64,000 bases of DNA from Solirubrobacter taibaiensis (GTDB lineage Bacteria > Actinomycetota > Thermoleophilia > Solirubrobacterales > Solirubrobacteraceae), in NCBI GenBank assembly GCA_027587225.1, contig JAPDDQ010000020.1:1-64000 (forward strand). Direction: 5' to 3'. Positions 13,120 through 20,604 of the stretch are shown one piece after another. The notes under the pieces were generated by a model. That model saw only the letters and a program-made list of their open reading frames with translations. It did not search any database and was not told where the DNA came from. The translations under genes were made by a program, and so were the position numbers. The stretch's first letter is position 1. Each line of letters begins with the position of its first letter.

Positions 13120-13155
13120 TCCTTCCTGGCCTCTCCGGACCGGGTTAAAGGGACT
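13120..13155 (-). promoter_or_regulatory. PyrR-binding RNA element overlapping the pyrR Shine-Dalgarno
   Basis: The minus-strand leader contains AGTCCCTTT, AACCCGG, TCCGGAGAGGCC and AGGAAGGA in that order. This matches the PyrR-binding loop known from Bacillus and mycobacteria (core UCC-GAGAGGC with an AAGG 3' flank). The AGGAAGGA is also the ribosome binding site, six bases before the pyrR GTG. PyrR binding would therefore block translation rather than drive a terminator. A possible -10, TAGGTT, lies at 13163-13168. Confidence 0.75.
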
Positions 13156-13184
13156 TGCGTTGAACCTAGCAGCCGTCTCCGACG

Positions 13185-13686
13185 CTACGAGAGCGCCAGG
13201 GCGGCGATCCCGAGGGCGATCGCGCACGCCGCGACAATCCGCCGCGTCGTGTGACCTTCATCCAGCACGCGGGCGCCGAGCAGCGCGCCGACCACGACGC
13301 TCGATTCACGCACCGGAGCGACGAGGCTGACCGGCGCGCGAGTGAGCGCGAAGAGCACGAGCACGTACGCGAGCGGGCTGAGTGCGCCGATCCCGAGGAC
13401 GGTCTTGCGTTGCTCGCGCCACACGGCTTTGACGTTGCGCGCGAACGGCAGCAGCGCGGCGGCCATGAGCGCGCCGAACGCCCAGCCGTAGAACAGCGGC
13501 GGCTGCTGCAGCGTCGTGACCGCGTGCGCGTCCCACACGGTGTAGGCGGCGGTGAAGGCGCCGGTCGCGAGCGCCGCGCCGATCCCGGCCGTGGCGCCAC
13601 GCCGCCCGTCGCCTGCTTGGCCAGGAGATTCCAACCGGCGTGGGCCCCCGCGGCGGCCAGGACCAGGGCGAGCGCGAGGCCGTCTA
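13185..13686 (-). pseudogene. EamA/DMT-family transporter remnant, internally deleted and frameshifted
   Basis: The C-terminal half of a drug/metabolite transporter (about 140 residues, five membrane segments, ending VAACAIALGIAALALS) is open from a TTG at 13634. Immediately upstream, in another frame, is the family's first membrane segment (GLALALVLAAAGAHAGWNLL, then AKQATGG). Segments two to five are missing, and the two pieces meet out of frame near 13600-13620. No ATG, GTG or TTG starts the N-terminal piece; the first plausible codon is ATA. The best reading is a pseudogene with a roughly 100-residue internal deletion, although single-repeat EamA proteins exist. An assembly error is possible. 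It overlaps the end of the RNase Z gene. Confidence 0.7.
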
Positions 13687-14625
13687 TGCGGGCTGCTCCA
13701 GTCCCGTCTTGACGAGCTGCGGCTCGCCGCGCTCTGGGAACGGGACCTCGATGCCGTCGAAGTCGCGCGGGACGACCGTGTTCTCGAAGGTGGCGCGGGC
13801 CTCGTCGCGGATCTCGCGCGGGAAGTAGCGCGTGGAGAGGTGGGTCAGCGCGAGCAGCTTGACGTTCGCGTCGAGCGCGAGCTGGGCCGCCTGCTTGGCC
13901 GTGCTGTGGCCCGTCTCGCGCGCGCGGCCGCGCTCCTCCTCGGTGAACGTGGCCTCGTGGATGAGCACGTCGGCGCCGTTGGCGTAGACCTCGGTGGTCT
14001 GGCACGGCATCGTGTCGCCGGAGTAGACGATCCGGCGGCCGAGGCGGTCCTCCCCCATGACCTGCTCGGGCGTGACGCCGTTCACGGTCTCGCCGCGCTG
14101 GAGCCGGCCGAAGTCAGGACCGGGCGTGACGCCGAGCTTCGCGGCCGTCTCCGCGTCGAACCGGCCGGGCCGGTCGTCCTCGATGAACGCGTAGCCGAAC
14201 GCCTCCACGCGGTGCTTGACCGGGAAGCCCTGCACGACGAAGCCGTCGAACCCGATCTCCTCGTGCGGCTCGAGCTCGATCACGTCCAGCGGGTACTTGG
14301 TGCGGCCGATGATCGGGCGCACGACCTTCTCGAACAGCGCCGTGAAACCGGGCGGGCCGAACAGCTCCAGCCGCGCGTCGCGGTCGCGCATGTCGAACGT
14401 CTTGATCATCCCCGGCAGCCCGAGCCAGTGGTCCAGGTGCAGGTGGGTGATGAAGATCGCGGCGAGGTCGGGGAGCCCGATGCTCCGCAGCAACTGGTGC
14501 TGCGTGCCCTCGCCGCAGTCGAACAGGATCCGCTCGCCGCCGGCGCGCAGCAGGATCGCGGGCAGGCCGCGCTTCGGGGTGGGCACCGACCCCGCGGTGC
14601 CGGCGAAGAAGATCGAGAGGTCCAT
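13684..14625 (-). CDS. rnz: Ribonuclease Z
   Basis: RNase Z cleaves the 3' trailer from tRNA precursors, which matters here because the one visible tRNA lacks an encoded CCA. The zinc motif THLHLDHWLGLPGM near residue 60 is the metallo-beta-lactamase signature. The motif YSGDTMPC and a later LTHLSTRY supply further metal ligands. From ATG 14625 the protein has 313 residues and begins IFFAGTAGSVPTPKRGLP as expected. It follows the 75-residue gene by 16 bases and is probably in the same operon. Confidence 0.93.
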   Translation of the reverse strand: MDLSIFFAGTAGSVPTPKRGLPAILLRAGGERILFDCGEGTQHQLLRSIGLPDLAAIFITHLHLDHWLGLPGMIKTFDMRDRDARLELFGPPGFTALFEKVVRPIIGRTKYPLDVIELEPHEEIGFDGFVVQGFPVKHRVEAFGYAFIEDDRPGRFDAETAAKLGVTPGPDFGRLQRGETVNGVTPEQVMGEDRLGRRIVYSGDTMPCQTTEVYANGADVLIHEATFTEEERGRARETGHSTAKQAAQLALDANVKLLALTHLSTRYFPREIRDEARATFENTVVPRDFDGIEVPFPERGEPQLVKTGLEQPA

Positions 14626-14641
14626 GAGGCGGGTTGCGAGG

Positions 14642-14869
14642 CTAGCGCGGAAACCGCACGCCCCAGTACGCCTCGGTCTCGCACAGCTCGTCACCGAGGC
14701 GGTCGGCGATGTCACTCAGGTCGGGCTCGTCGGACTCGGGGGCGTAGATCAGGATCGGCGGCTCGCCGGGCAGCCGGACCTGGACGTATTCGGCGTCCGC
14801 GCGGTGGACGCGGCGGTACTCGACCCGCCACTGGTGCAGGACGGACTCGACCGCTTCGACGTGCGTCAC
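14642..14869 (-). CDS. Conserved small protein of unknown function
   Basis: A 75-residue acidic protein is encoded from GTG 14869, which overlaps the TetR stop as GTGA. It reads MTHVEAVESVLHQWRVEY and ends CETEAYWGVRFPR. Codon third positions are nearly all G or C, supporting translation. I do not recognise the family. Its position between a TetR regulator and rnz suggests translational coupling rather than a shared job. Confidence 0.75.
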   Translation of the reverse strand: MTHVEAVESVLHQWRVEYRRVHRADAEYVQVRLPGEPPILIYAPESDEPDLSDIADRLGDELCETEAYWGVRFPR

Positions 14870-15450
14870 AGCTCGCCCGTCAGGTAGCGCTGGATCGTCG
14901 GCGCCACGGCGGCGACGACCGCGTCGGCGTCCGCGGACGCGAGCGGCTCGACGCGGACGATGTAGCGGAGCACCCCGAGGCCGACGAGCTGGGTGCCGAC
15001 GAGCGTGGCCCGCAGCTCCGCGTCGGGCGTGCCGAGCGCGGCGGCGACGCGGCCGAGCACCTCGGTGGTGACGAAGTCGCGCAGCAGCGCCGCACCGGTC
15101 TCCTCGGTCAGCGCGCTGCGCAGGATGGCCTGAATCCGGGCGCGCGGGACGGGCTGGGCCCAGACGCCGAGGAAGAAGCGGACGATCCGCTCGCCGAGAC
15201 CGTCGATCCCCGGCTCCAGCAGCGCGGGCACGACCGCGGCCGGGTCGAACGGCAGCTCCATCGCGGCCACGAACAGGTCGGTCTTGGTGCCGAAGTAGTG
15301 GTGCACGAGCGCCGCGTCGACCTCCGCCCGGGTCGCGATCGCGCGGACGGACGCGGCAGCGAAGCCTTTGTCGGCGAACGTCTCGCGTGCGGCGTCGAGG
15401 ATCGCCTCCCGGGTCCCGCTGTCGCCGGGGCGGCGGCCCGTGCGCGCCAT
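14866..15450 (-). CDS. TetR-family transcriptional regulator
   Basis: This 194-residue regulator has an N-terminal TetR helix-turn-helix: TREAILDAARETFADKGFAA, then SVRAIATRAEVDAALVHHYF (residues about 14-55). The C-terminal ligand domain is helical and variable. The start at ATG 15450 overlaps the permease stop (ATGA), so it is made together with the ABC exporter it probably represses. Candidate operators lie upstream of the ATPase gene at 16901-16920 and 17047-17068. The ligand is unknown; exported toxic compounds are the usual guess for this arrangement. Confidence 0.92.
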   Translation of the reverse strand: MARTGRRPGDSGTREAILDAARETFADKGFAAASVRAIATRAEVDAALVHHYFGTKTDLFVAAMELPFDPAAVVPALLEPGIDGLGERIVRFFLGVWAQPVPRARIQAILRSALTEETGAALLRDFVTTEVLGRVAAALGTPDAELRATLVGTQLVGLGVLRYIVRVEPLASADADAVVAAVAPTIQRYLTGEL

Positions 15451-16187
15451 CAGGCCGTGCGGCGCCGCAACGTCCCGGCACCCAGGGCCAACGCGGCGGC
15501 CGCGCTGCCCGCGACCACCACCAGGTCCACCAGCAGGTCGCCGCTCAGCTTGGAGGTGTGCGCGAGCTCGCTCATCCCGTCGACAGCGTAGGTCATCGGC
15601 AGCACCGCGCTGATCGCCTCCAGCGCGCCCGCCATCTGGTCGCGCGGTGCGATCAGCCCGCACAGCAACAGCTGCGGGAGCACGAACGCGGGCAGGAATT
15701 GAACCGCCTGGAACTCGCTCTGGGCGAACGCGCTCACGAGCAGGCCGAGCGCCATGCCCAGCACGGCGTTGGCCACCGCGAGCACCAGGACGAGCGCGAT
15801 CGACCCCGCCGGATCGAGCCCGAGCGGACCGAGCGCCAGCGCTGACGCGAGCGTCGCCTGGAGCAGCGCCGCCACCCCGAACGCGAGCGCGTAGCCGAGC
15901 AGCAGGTCGAGCTTGGCGAGCGGCGTGGTGAGCAGCCGCTCGAGCGTGCCGCTCGTGCGTTCCCGCAGCATCGCCACGGACGTGACGAGGAACATCGTCA
16001 CGAACGGGAACACGCCCAAGAGCATCAGCCCCACGCGGTCGAACACTTGTGGTTGGCCGTCGAAGACCCAGTACAGGAGCGCCATCAGCACGCACGGGAC
16101 GATCAGCAGCAGTGCGATCGTGCGGTGATCGCCCTTGAGCTGCTCGAGCACCCGACGAGCCGTGGCCAGCGTCACGCGCGCGCTCAT
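15450..16187 (-). CDS. ABC-2 type transporter permease
   Basis: A 245-residue integral membrane protein with six predicted membrane segments, typical of ABC-2 export permeases. The segments include IALLLIVPCVLMALLYWVF near the N-terminus and LVVAGSAAAALALGAGTL at the end. An amphipathic stretch with RERTSGTLERLLTTP is the conserved coupling region of this family. It overlaps both neighbours by four bases and forms an exporter with the upstream ATPase, probably as a dimer of each subunit. Confidence 0.92.
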   Translation of the reverse strand: MSARVTLATARRVLEQLKGDHRTIALLLIVPCVLMALLYWVFDGQPQVFDRVGLMLLGVFPFVTMFLVTSVAMLRERTSGTLERLLTTPLAKLDLLLGYALAFGVAALLQATLASALALGPLGLDPAGSIALVLVLAVANAVLGMALGLLVSAFAQSEFQAVQFLPAFVLPQLLLCGLIAPRDQMAGALEAISAVLPMTYAVDGMSELAHTSKLSGDLLVDLVVVAGSAAAALALGAGTLRRRTA

Positions 16188-16891
16188 GCCGGCACCGCCT
16201 CCACGACCCGCACGAACGCCTCCTCGAGGTCCTCGGCGCCGGTGCGGTCGCGCAGCTCGGCGGGGGTACCGTCGGCGACGATCACGCCCTCGCGCATGAG
16301 GAGGAGCCGGTCGCAGCGGTCAGCCTCGTCCATCACGTGGCTCGAAACCAGCAGCGTGGTGCCGTTAGCGGCCAGGTCGTGGAAGAGTCGCCAGAGGTCG
16401 CGCCGCAGCAGCGGGTCGAGCCCGACCGTGGGCTCGTCCAGCACGAGCAGCTCCGGTTCGCCCAGCAGGGCACAGGCGAGCGAGACGCGGGCACGTTGGC
16501 CGCCCGAGAGGCGGCCGACGACGTCGCCGCGGCGATCTTGCAGCGCCACCGCCTCGAGCACCTGGTCGTTCTCCGGGACGCCGAGCACGGCGGCGAAATA
16601 GCGCAGGTTCGCGGAGACGGTCAGGTCCGCGTACACCGACGGGGCCTGGGTGACGTAGCCGACGCGGGAGCGCAAGGCCTTGTCGCCCGCGGGGTGATCC
16701 AGCACGGTGACGGTGCCTGAGTGGACGCGTTGCACGCCGACGATCGCGCGGATCAGCGTCGTCTTTCCGCAGCCGCTCGGGCCCAGCAGGCCGGTGACCG
16801 CGCCGCGAGGGATGGAGAACGTGAGGTCGTCGAGGACCGTGCGTTTGCCACGGTCTACGCGCAGGTCGTTGACCTCGATCGCTGATTTCAT
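16184..16891 (-). CDS. ABC transporter ATP-binding protein
   Basis: The 235-residue ATPase shows Walker A GPSGCGKTTLIRAI (near residue 38), Q-loop YVTQAPSVYADLT, signature RLSGGQRARVSLA, Walker B LLVLDEPTVGLDP and H-loop VSSHVMDEADRCDRLLL. This is the ABC-2 exporter subfamily that powers drug or lipid efflux. It is the first gene of the exporter operon. Its ATG lies ten bases from an inverted repeat that is a likely target of the downstream TetR protein. Confidence 0.95.
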   Translation of the reverse strand: MKSAIEVNDLRVDRGKRTVLDDLTFSIPRGAVTGLLGPSGCGKTTLIRAIVGVQRVHSGTVTVLDHPAGDKALRSRVGYVTQAPSVYADLTVSANLRYFAAVLGVPENDQVLEAVALQDRRGDVVGRLSGGQRARVSLACALLGEPELLVLDEPTVGLDPLLRRDLWRLFHDLAANGTTLLVSSHVMDEADRCDRLLLMREGVIVADGTPAELRDRTGAEDLEEAFVRVVEAVPA

Positions 16892-16900
16892 CAGACGATG

Positions 16901-16920
16901 ATTTCAACGAATGATGAAAT
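16901..16920. promoter_or_regulatory. Inverted repeat, candidate TetR operator of the ABC exporter operon
   Basis: ATTTCAACGAATGATGAAAT has perfect 6-bp arms (ATTTCA/TGAAAT) around an 8-base centre. It lies 10-29 bases upstream of the exporter ATPase start. The A/T content is unlike the surrounding GC-rich DNA. A repressor bound here would block initiation. Inferred from symmetry and position. Confidence 0.5.
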
Positions 16921-16942
16921 ATGCAAGGCCGCGAGAACGGCG

Positions 16943-17019
16943 AGCACGCCCGCTGTCCGCCGCGTCAAGAAACTCGTGCTTCGCATACGAGTTTCTTGAC
17001 CCGTCGGGGCGGGCGTGCT
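16943..17019. repeat. Long nested inverted repeat
   Basis: Inner arms TCAAGAAACTCGT (16965-16977) and ACGAGTTTCTTGA (16987-16999) are a perfect 13-bp stem around a 9-base loop. Outer arms AGCACGCCCGC (16943-16953) and GCGGGCGTGCT (17009-17019) add a perfect 11-bp stem. The element could end transcripts of the transglutaminase operon or form a cruciform. No T tract is present on either strand. Confidence 0.75.
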
Positions 17020-17046
17020 GTTTGCGGGTGAGCCGGGTTCCCCGTA

Positions 17047-17068
17047 CTGAGCGAACGCTCAGGCGTTC
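17047..17068. promoter_or_regulatory. Overlapping palindromes, candidate regulator site
   Basis: CTGAGCGAACGCTCAG (17047-17062, 7-bp arms) overlaps GAACGCTCAGGCGTTC (17053-17068, 6-bp arms). Both look like TetR-type operators. They lie about 155 bases upstream of the ABC exporter start. Confidence 0.4.
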
Positions 17069-17120
17069 ACCGCGACACGACCACGAACGATCAGCGATGA
17101 TCGCACGTGACGCGCGAGGT

Positions 17121-17153
17121 ACGAGTTAAGCGCCCTATAGGGGTACAAACTCG
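17121..17153. repeat. Symmetric dyad centred on CCCTATAGGG
   Basis: CGAGTT (17122-17127) and AACTCG (17148-17153) are symmetric about 17137.5, which is also the centre of the perfect palindrome CCCTATAGGG (17133-17142). The shared centre makes coincidence unlikely. It lies downstream of the transglutaminase gene. Confidence 0.55.
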
Positions 17154-17230
17154 ACTCTCGCGTGGCAGGGGCGATGATCGTTTCCCCGCGCGAAGGGACC
17201 CATCCCCTTACCAGCGGGTTTCGCCTGGGC

Positions 17231-18091
17231 TCAGGCGCGGGACGGGGTCACATCGCTGCGCGTCATCTTCACCGACGCGGACAGCTCCGACCCGGCGGTC
17301 CCGCGATAGACGCCCTTGATCGGCGGCACGTCCGAGTACTGCCTTCCGTGCCCGATCTTCACGTGCGACTCGCCACCCAGCGTGCGATTGGTGGGATCAG
17401 CGGCGATCCACACCAAACCCGAGGGCCCGGGCAGCAGTGCCTCCACCCACGCATGCGTCTCCACCTCGGCACTCGCCTCGTCGCCACCCGACGGCGCCCA
17501 CAGGTACCCACTCACATACCGCGCGCCGATGCCGTGGCGGCGCAGCAACAACAAGGCGAGGTGGGCGAAGTCCTGGCAGACGCCGGCGCCCGCGGCGAGC
17601 AGGTCGGCGACGGTCGAGCCCACATAGGTCACGCCCGCGCGGTACTCGAAGCGGTCCGGGATGACGTCGACCAGAGCGCGCAGCGTCGCCAAGGGCGTCT
17701 CCCCGCGAGACAGTCCGACGAGGTCGTCGAGCGCGAGGTGGTCGGGCTCGGGGCCGACGGGCAGGACGAACTCGCCCGCGGCGGCGTCGTAGGAGCGATC
17801 CTCGACGGCGTCCCAGCCGATCTCGGGCGGCTCGGGCGGGGCACTCGTCTGCACACGCGCCCGGACGTCGATGGACAAATGCTCGTGCGGACGCGAGATG
17901 CCGAACTCGATCACCTGGGTGCCGAAGTAGTCGAGGTGGCGGTTCAGTCGCGCTTCGGGATCGACGCGGACGACGAAGTCCTCGACGCTCTGCGTGGCCA
18001 TCGTCGCGGGCTTCACGCGCAGCGCGTTGAGGTTGTCCGTGACCGGGGACTCGTAGCGGTACTCGGTCAGGTAGCGGATCGCGAAGTTCAT
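17231..18091 (-). CDS. Transglutaminase-like protein with bacterial N-terminal domain
   Basis: This 286-residue protein has the beta-rich transglutaminase N-terminal domain (YLTEYRYESPVTDNLNALRV), then a transglutaminase/protease core. The catalytic cysteine is in GAGVCQDFAHLALLLLRRHG (near residue 175), the histidine in VETHAWVEALLP and the aspartate in IAADPTNRT. It ends the phosphoesterase-to-transglutaminase run and overlaps the alpha-E gene by four bases. The known trio of permuted ATP-grasp, alpha-E and transglutaminase is predicted to make or cut a peptide-like product; the substrate is unproven. Confidence 0.92.
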   Translation of the reverse strand: MNFAIRYLTEYRYESPVTDNLNALRVKPATMATQSVEDFVVRVDPEARLNRHLDYFGTQVIEFGISRPHEHLSIDVRARVQTSAPPEPPEIGWDAVEDRSYDAAAGEFVLPVGPEPDHLALDDLVGLSRGETPLATLRALVDVIPDRFEYRAGVTYVGSTVADLLAAGAGVCQDFAHLALLLLRRHGIGARYVSGYLWAPSGGDEASAEVETHAWVEALLPGPSGLVWIAADPTNRTLGGESHVKIGHGRQYSDVPPIKGVYRGTAGSELSASVKMTRSDVTPSRA

Positions 18092-19050
18092 ACGATGGCC
18101 GGCCGGGCGACGGGCGCGGCGGGGTTGCCAAAGTACCGCCCGGCGATGTCGGAATCGACAGCGGCGAGCTCGAACTGGACGTCCTCGAGCATGTCCCCGA
18201 GACCGCCGTCCATCTCGGCCGAGCGGGCCCGGAAGTCGAGGTCGGCGACCATGCGCGACAGCCGCAGCACCGCGGGTGAGTCGCGGTAGGACGGGTCCGC
18301 CGCGGTCAGCGCGTTGTGCAGCGCCTCGATCGAGAACGCCACCGAGTCCGGGTAGTCGCGCTCGAACAGCAAGAAGCGCGCGACGGGCCCGGCGTTGGGC
18401 GGCGCGGGCACCGAGCGACGGTAGGCCTGGAAGCCGCCCACCGCCTGCAGCAGCGCGAGCGCCTGGCCGTCGCGCAGGTGCGCCTCCGCGCCTTCCCCGC
18501 CGCCCAGCGGCAGCGCGACGCGCAGCATCCGCAGGACCATGTCCGCCGACTCGATCGCGGCGCCGGCCTGCAGGAACGCGTAGGCCTCGTCGCGCAGCAT
18601 CGTGCGCCCGGTCACGCCCCAGAACTGCCCGCACCGCTCGCGCACGTACGCGTAGACCGAGTACGGGCCGGTCTGCAGCGCGGCGCTGACGTTGCGTTGC
18701 AGCAGGCCGAGGTGGAACGTGTTGATGGTCTCCCACATTTCACCGGAGAAGACGTCGCGTACGGTACGCGCGCCCTCGCGAGCGCGCGTGATGCAGTTGA
18801 GGACCGACGTCGGGTGCTCGGGATCGAGCGTGAGGAGCCGCAGCACCTGGTCGCGCGACTCGGACTCCTGCGGCGGCTCGCCCGACACGATCGTGAGTAG
18901 CGCGTCCCAGGAGAGCCGCACGCCCGCGGGATCGTCGGGCCGGCCCTGCAGGTCGGCGTGGAAGACGCCGTCGAGCATGCGCGAGGTGTGCTCGGCACGC
19001 GCGAGCTGGCGGCCGATCCAGTAGAGCTCGTGAGCGATCCGCGCGAGCAA
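18088..19050 (-). CDS. Alpha-E domain protein (DUF403)
   Basis: The 320-residue helical protein begins with the alpha-E signature LARIAHELYWIGRQLARAEH and continues with VLNCITRAREGARTVRD and later SVAFSIEALHNALTA. This family is nearly always encoded beside a circularly permuted ATP-grasp enzyme, as here (stop-to-start gap of three bases). It probably works as a partner or scaffold of that enzyme. No enzymatic motif is visible. Confidence 0.92.
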   Translation of the reverse strand: MLARIAHELYWIGRQLARAEHTSRMLDGVFHADLQGRPDDPAGVRLSWDALLTIVSGEPPQESESRDQVLRLLTLDPEHPTSVLNCITRAREGARTVRDVFSGEMWETINTFHLGLLQRNVSAALQTGPYSVYAYVRERCGQFWGVTGRTMLRDEAYAFLQAGAAIESADMVLRMLRVALPLGGGEGAEAHLRDGQALALLQAVGGFQAYRRSVPAPPNAGPVARFLLFERDYPDSVAFSIEALHNALTAADPSYRDSPAVLRLSRMVADLDFRARSAEMDGGLGDMLEDVQFELAAVDSDIAGRYFGNPAAPVARPAIV

Positions 19051-19053
19051 GGC

Positions 19054-20604
19054 TTACTGCTGTTGCTGCTGCTGTTGGGACGACCAGCTGCCACCCATCG
19101 GCAACCCGGGCATGCGCGGCGGGGACCACGTCAGGGCCGCTTGGGAATCCGTGCGCGGGAGGCCGCCCTCTTCCTCGAGCACCCACGTGTCCTTGGACCC
19201 GCCGCCCTGCGAGGAGTTCACGATCATCGAGCCCTCGCGCAAGGCCACGCGCGTGAGCCCGCCGGGGACGATCCGGATGTCGTCGCCGAACACCGCGAAC
19301 GGCCGCAGATCGACGTGGCGCCGTGCCAGCGCGCCGTCCGGCCCGGCCGTCGGCACGGTCGAGAGCTTCACGAGGTCCTGCGCGATCCACTTCTCCGGCA
19401 GGCGCTTGATCTCCGCCGCCTGCGCCGCGATCTCCTCGTCGGTCGCGGTCGGACCGATGAACACGCCCTTGCCGCCGGACTCCGACGTGGGCTTGACGAC
19501 CACCTGGTCCAGCCGCTCGAGCACCCACTCGCGCTGCTCGCGATCGCTCATCAGGTACGTCGGGACGTTCTCGACGATCGGCTCCTCGCCGAGGTAGTAG
19601 CGGATCATCTCCGGCACGTAGTGGTAGATCGCCTTGTCGTCGGCGACGCCCGTGCCGACCGCGTTGACGATCGCGACACTGCCCGCGCGGTAGGCGCGCA
19701 TCAGGCCCGGCACGCCCAGGACGGAGTCCGGCCGGAACTCCAGCGGATCCATGAAGTCGTCGTCGATCCGGCGGTAGATCGCGTGCACGCGCTGCAGCCC
19801 GCGCGTGGTGCGGATGTGGCAGACCGCGTCGCGCACGACCAGATCGGACGCCTCCACGAGCTCCACGCCCATCTGCCGGGCCAGGAACGCGTGCTCGAAG
19901 TAGGCGGAGTTGTACGGCCCCGGCGTCCAGACGACGACGGTCGCCTCCTCCTCCCCGCCCGTCGGCGCCACCTCTTCCAAAGCGGTCCTGAGCAGCGCCG
20001 GGTAATGATCGACGGGCCGCACGCGGTAGTGCTCGAACAGCGCCGGCAGCAGCCGCGTCATCGCGCGCCGGTTCTCCAGCACGTACGAGATCCCGGACGG
20101 CGTGCGGACGTTGTCCTCGAGCACCTTCCACGCGCCGCCTGAGTCCCGCACGAGATCGCAGCCGGACACGTGGCAGTAGACGCCGCCGGGCGGCCGGATG
20201 CCGTGCGCGGCGCGCGCGAACGCGGGCCGGGAGACCACCAGCTGCCACGGCACCTTGCCGTCGTGGATGATCTCGCGGGCGTGGTAGACGTCGTCGACGA
20301 AGTGGTTCAGCGCCCGGATGCGCTGCGCCAGGCCGCGCTTGATCTGCTTCCACTCGTCGGCCGGGATGATCCGCGGCACGAGATCCAGCGGAAACGGCCG
20401 GTCCTTCACGGTGCCGGAGCCGGGCCCACCCGCGTCGAACGTGATCCCTTGCTGCATGAAGATCGCGTCGCGCTTCTGCCCGGCCTGCGTCAGGGCCTCG
20501 GGCCCGAGCGCCTCCAGCGCGGCCACGAGCGTGCGCGCATGCGGACGCGCTTGCCCGTCGGCATCGACCAGCTCGTCGTAGAAATCAGCGTCCAGGGCCG
20601 CCAC
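19054..20604 (-). CDS. Circularly permuted ATP-grasp type 2 protein (DUF404/DUF407)
   Basis: The 516-residue protein matches the permuted ATP-grasp family: RPFPLDLVPRIIPADEWKQI near residue 70, GVYCHVSGCDLVRD near 140, VVVKPTSESGGKGVFIGP near 365, and FAVFGDDIRIVPGGLTRVAL near 435. Such enzymes are predicted carboxylate-amine ligases forming amide bonds with ATP. The start is GTG 20604. The gene begins inside the end of the MFS gene (115-base overlap in another frame). The protein ends in seven consecutive glutamines, which is unusual and may be a disordered tail. Confidence 0.93.
   Translation of the reverse strand: MAALDADFYDELVDADGQARPHARTLVAALEALGPEALTQAGQKRDAIFMQQGITFDAGGPGSGTVKDRPFPLDLVPRIIPADEWKQIKRGLAQRIRALNHFVDDVYHAREIIHDGKVPWQLVVSRPAFARAAHGIRPPGGVYCHVSGCDLVRDSGGAWKVLEDNVRTPSGISYVLENRRAMTRLLPALFEHYRVRPVDHYPALLRTALEEVAPTGGEEEATVVVWTPGPYNSAYFEHAFLARQMGVELVEASDLVVRDAVCHIRTTRGLQRVHAIYRRIDDDFMDPLEFRPDSVLGVPGLMRAYRAGSVAIVNAVGTGVADDKAIYHYVPEMIRYYLGEEPIVENVPTYLMSDREQREWVLERLDQVVVKPTSESGGKGVFIGPTATDEEIAAQAAEIKRLPEKWIAQDLVKLSTVPTAGPDGALARRHVDLRPFAVFGDDIRIVPGGLTRVALREGSMIVNSSQGGGSKDTWVLEEEGGLPRTDSQAALTWSPPRMPGLPMGGSWSSQQQQQQQ

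Larger units (their letters stand above)
16921..17230. other. Gene-free intergenic stretch rich in dyads
   Basis: I find no supportable gene in these 310 bases between two minus-strand operons. The stretch holds a long nested inverted repeat (16943-17019), two overlapping short palindromes (17047-17068) and a symmetric dyad (17121-17153), listed separately. The motif ACGAGTT or its complement AACTCG(T) occurs four times (16972-16977, 16987-16993, 17121-17127, 17148-17153). This suggests one regulator or RNA structure uses several of these sites. Confidence 0.6.

Noticed and set aside
19054-19085. CAG/CAA run as a microsatellite artefact
   Set aside because: The run mixes CAA and CAG codons and ends in a stop, so it encodes a real Gln tail; it is mentioned with the gene.
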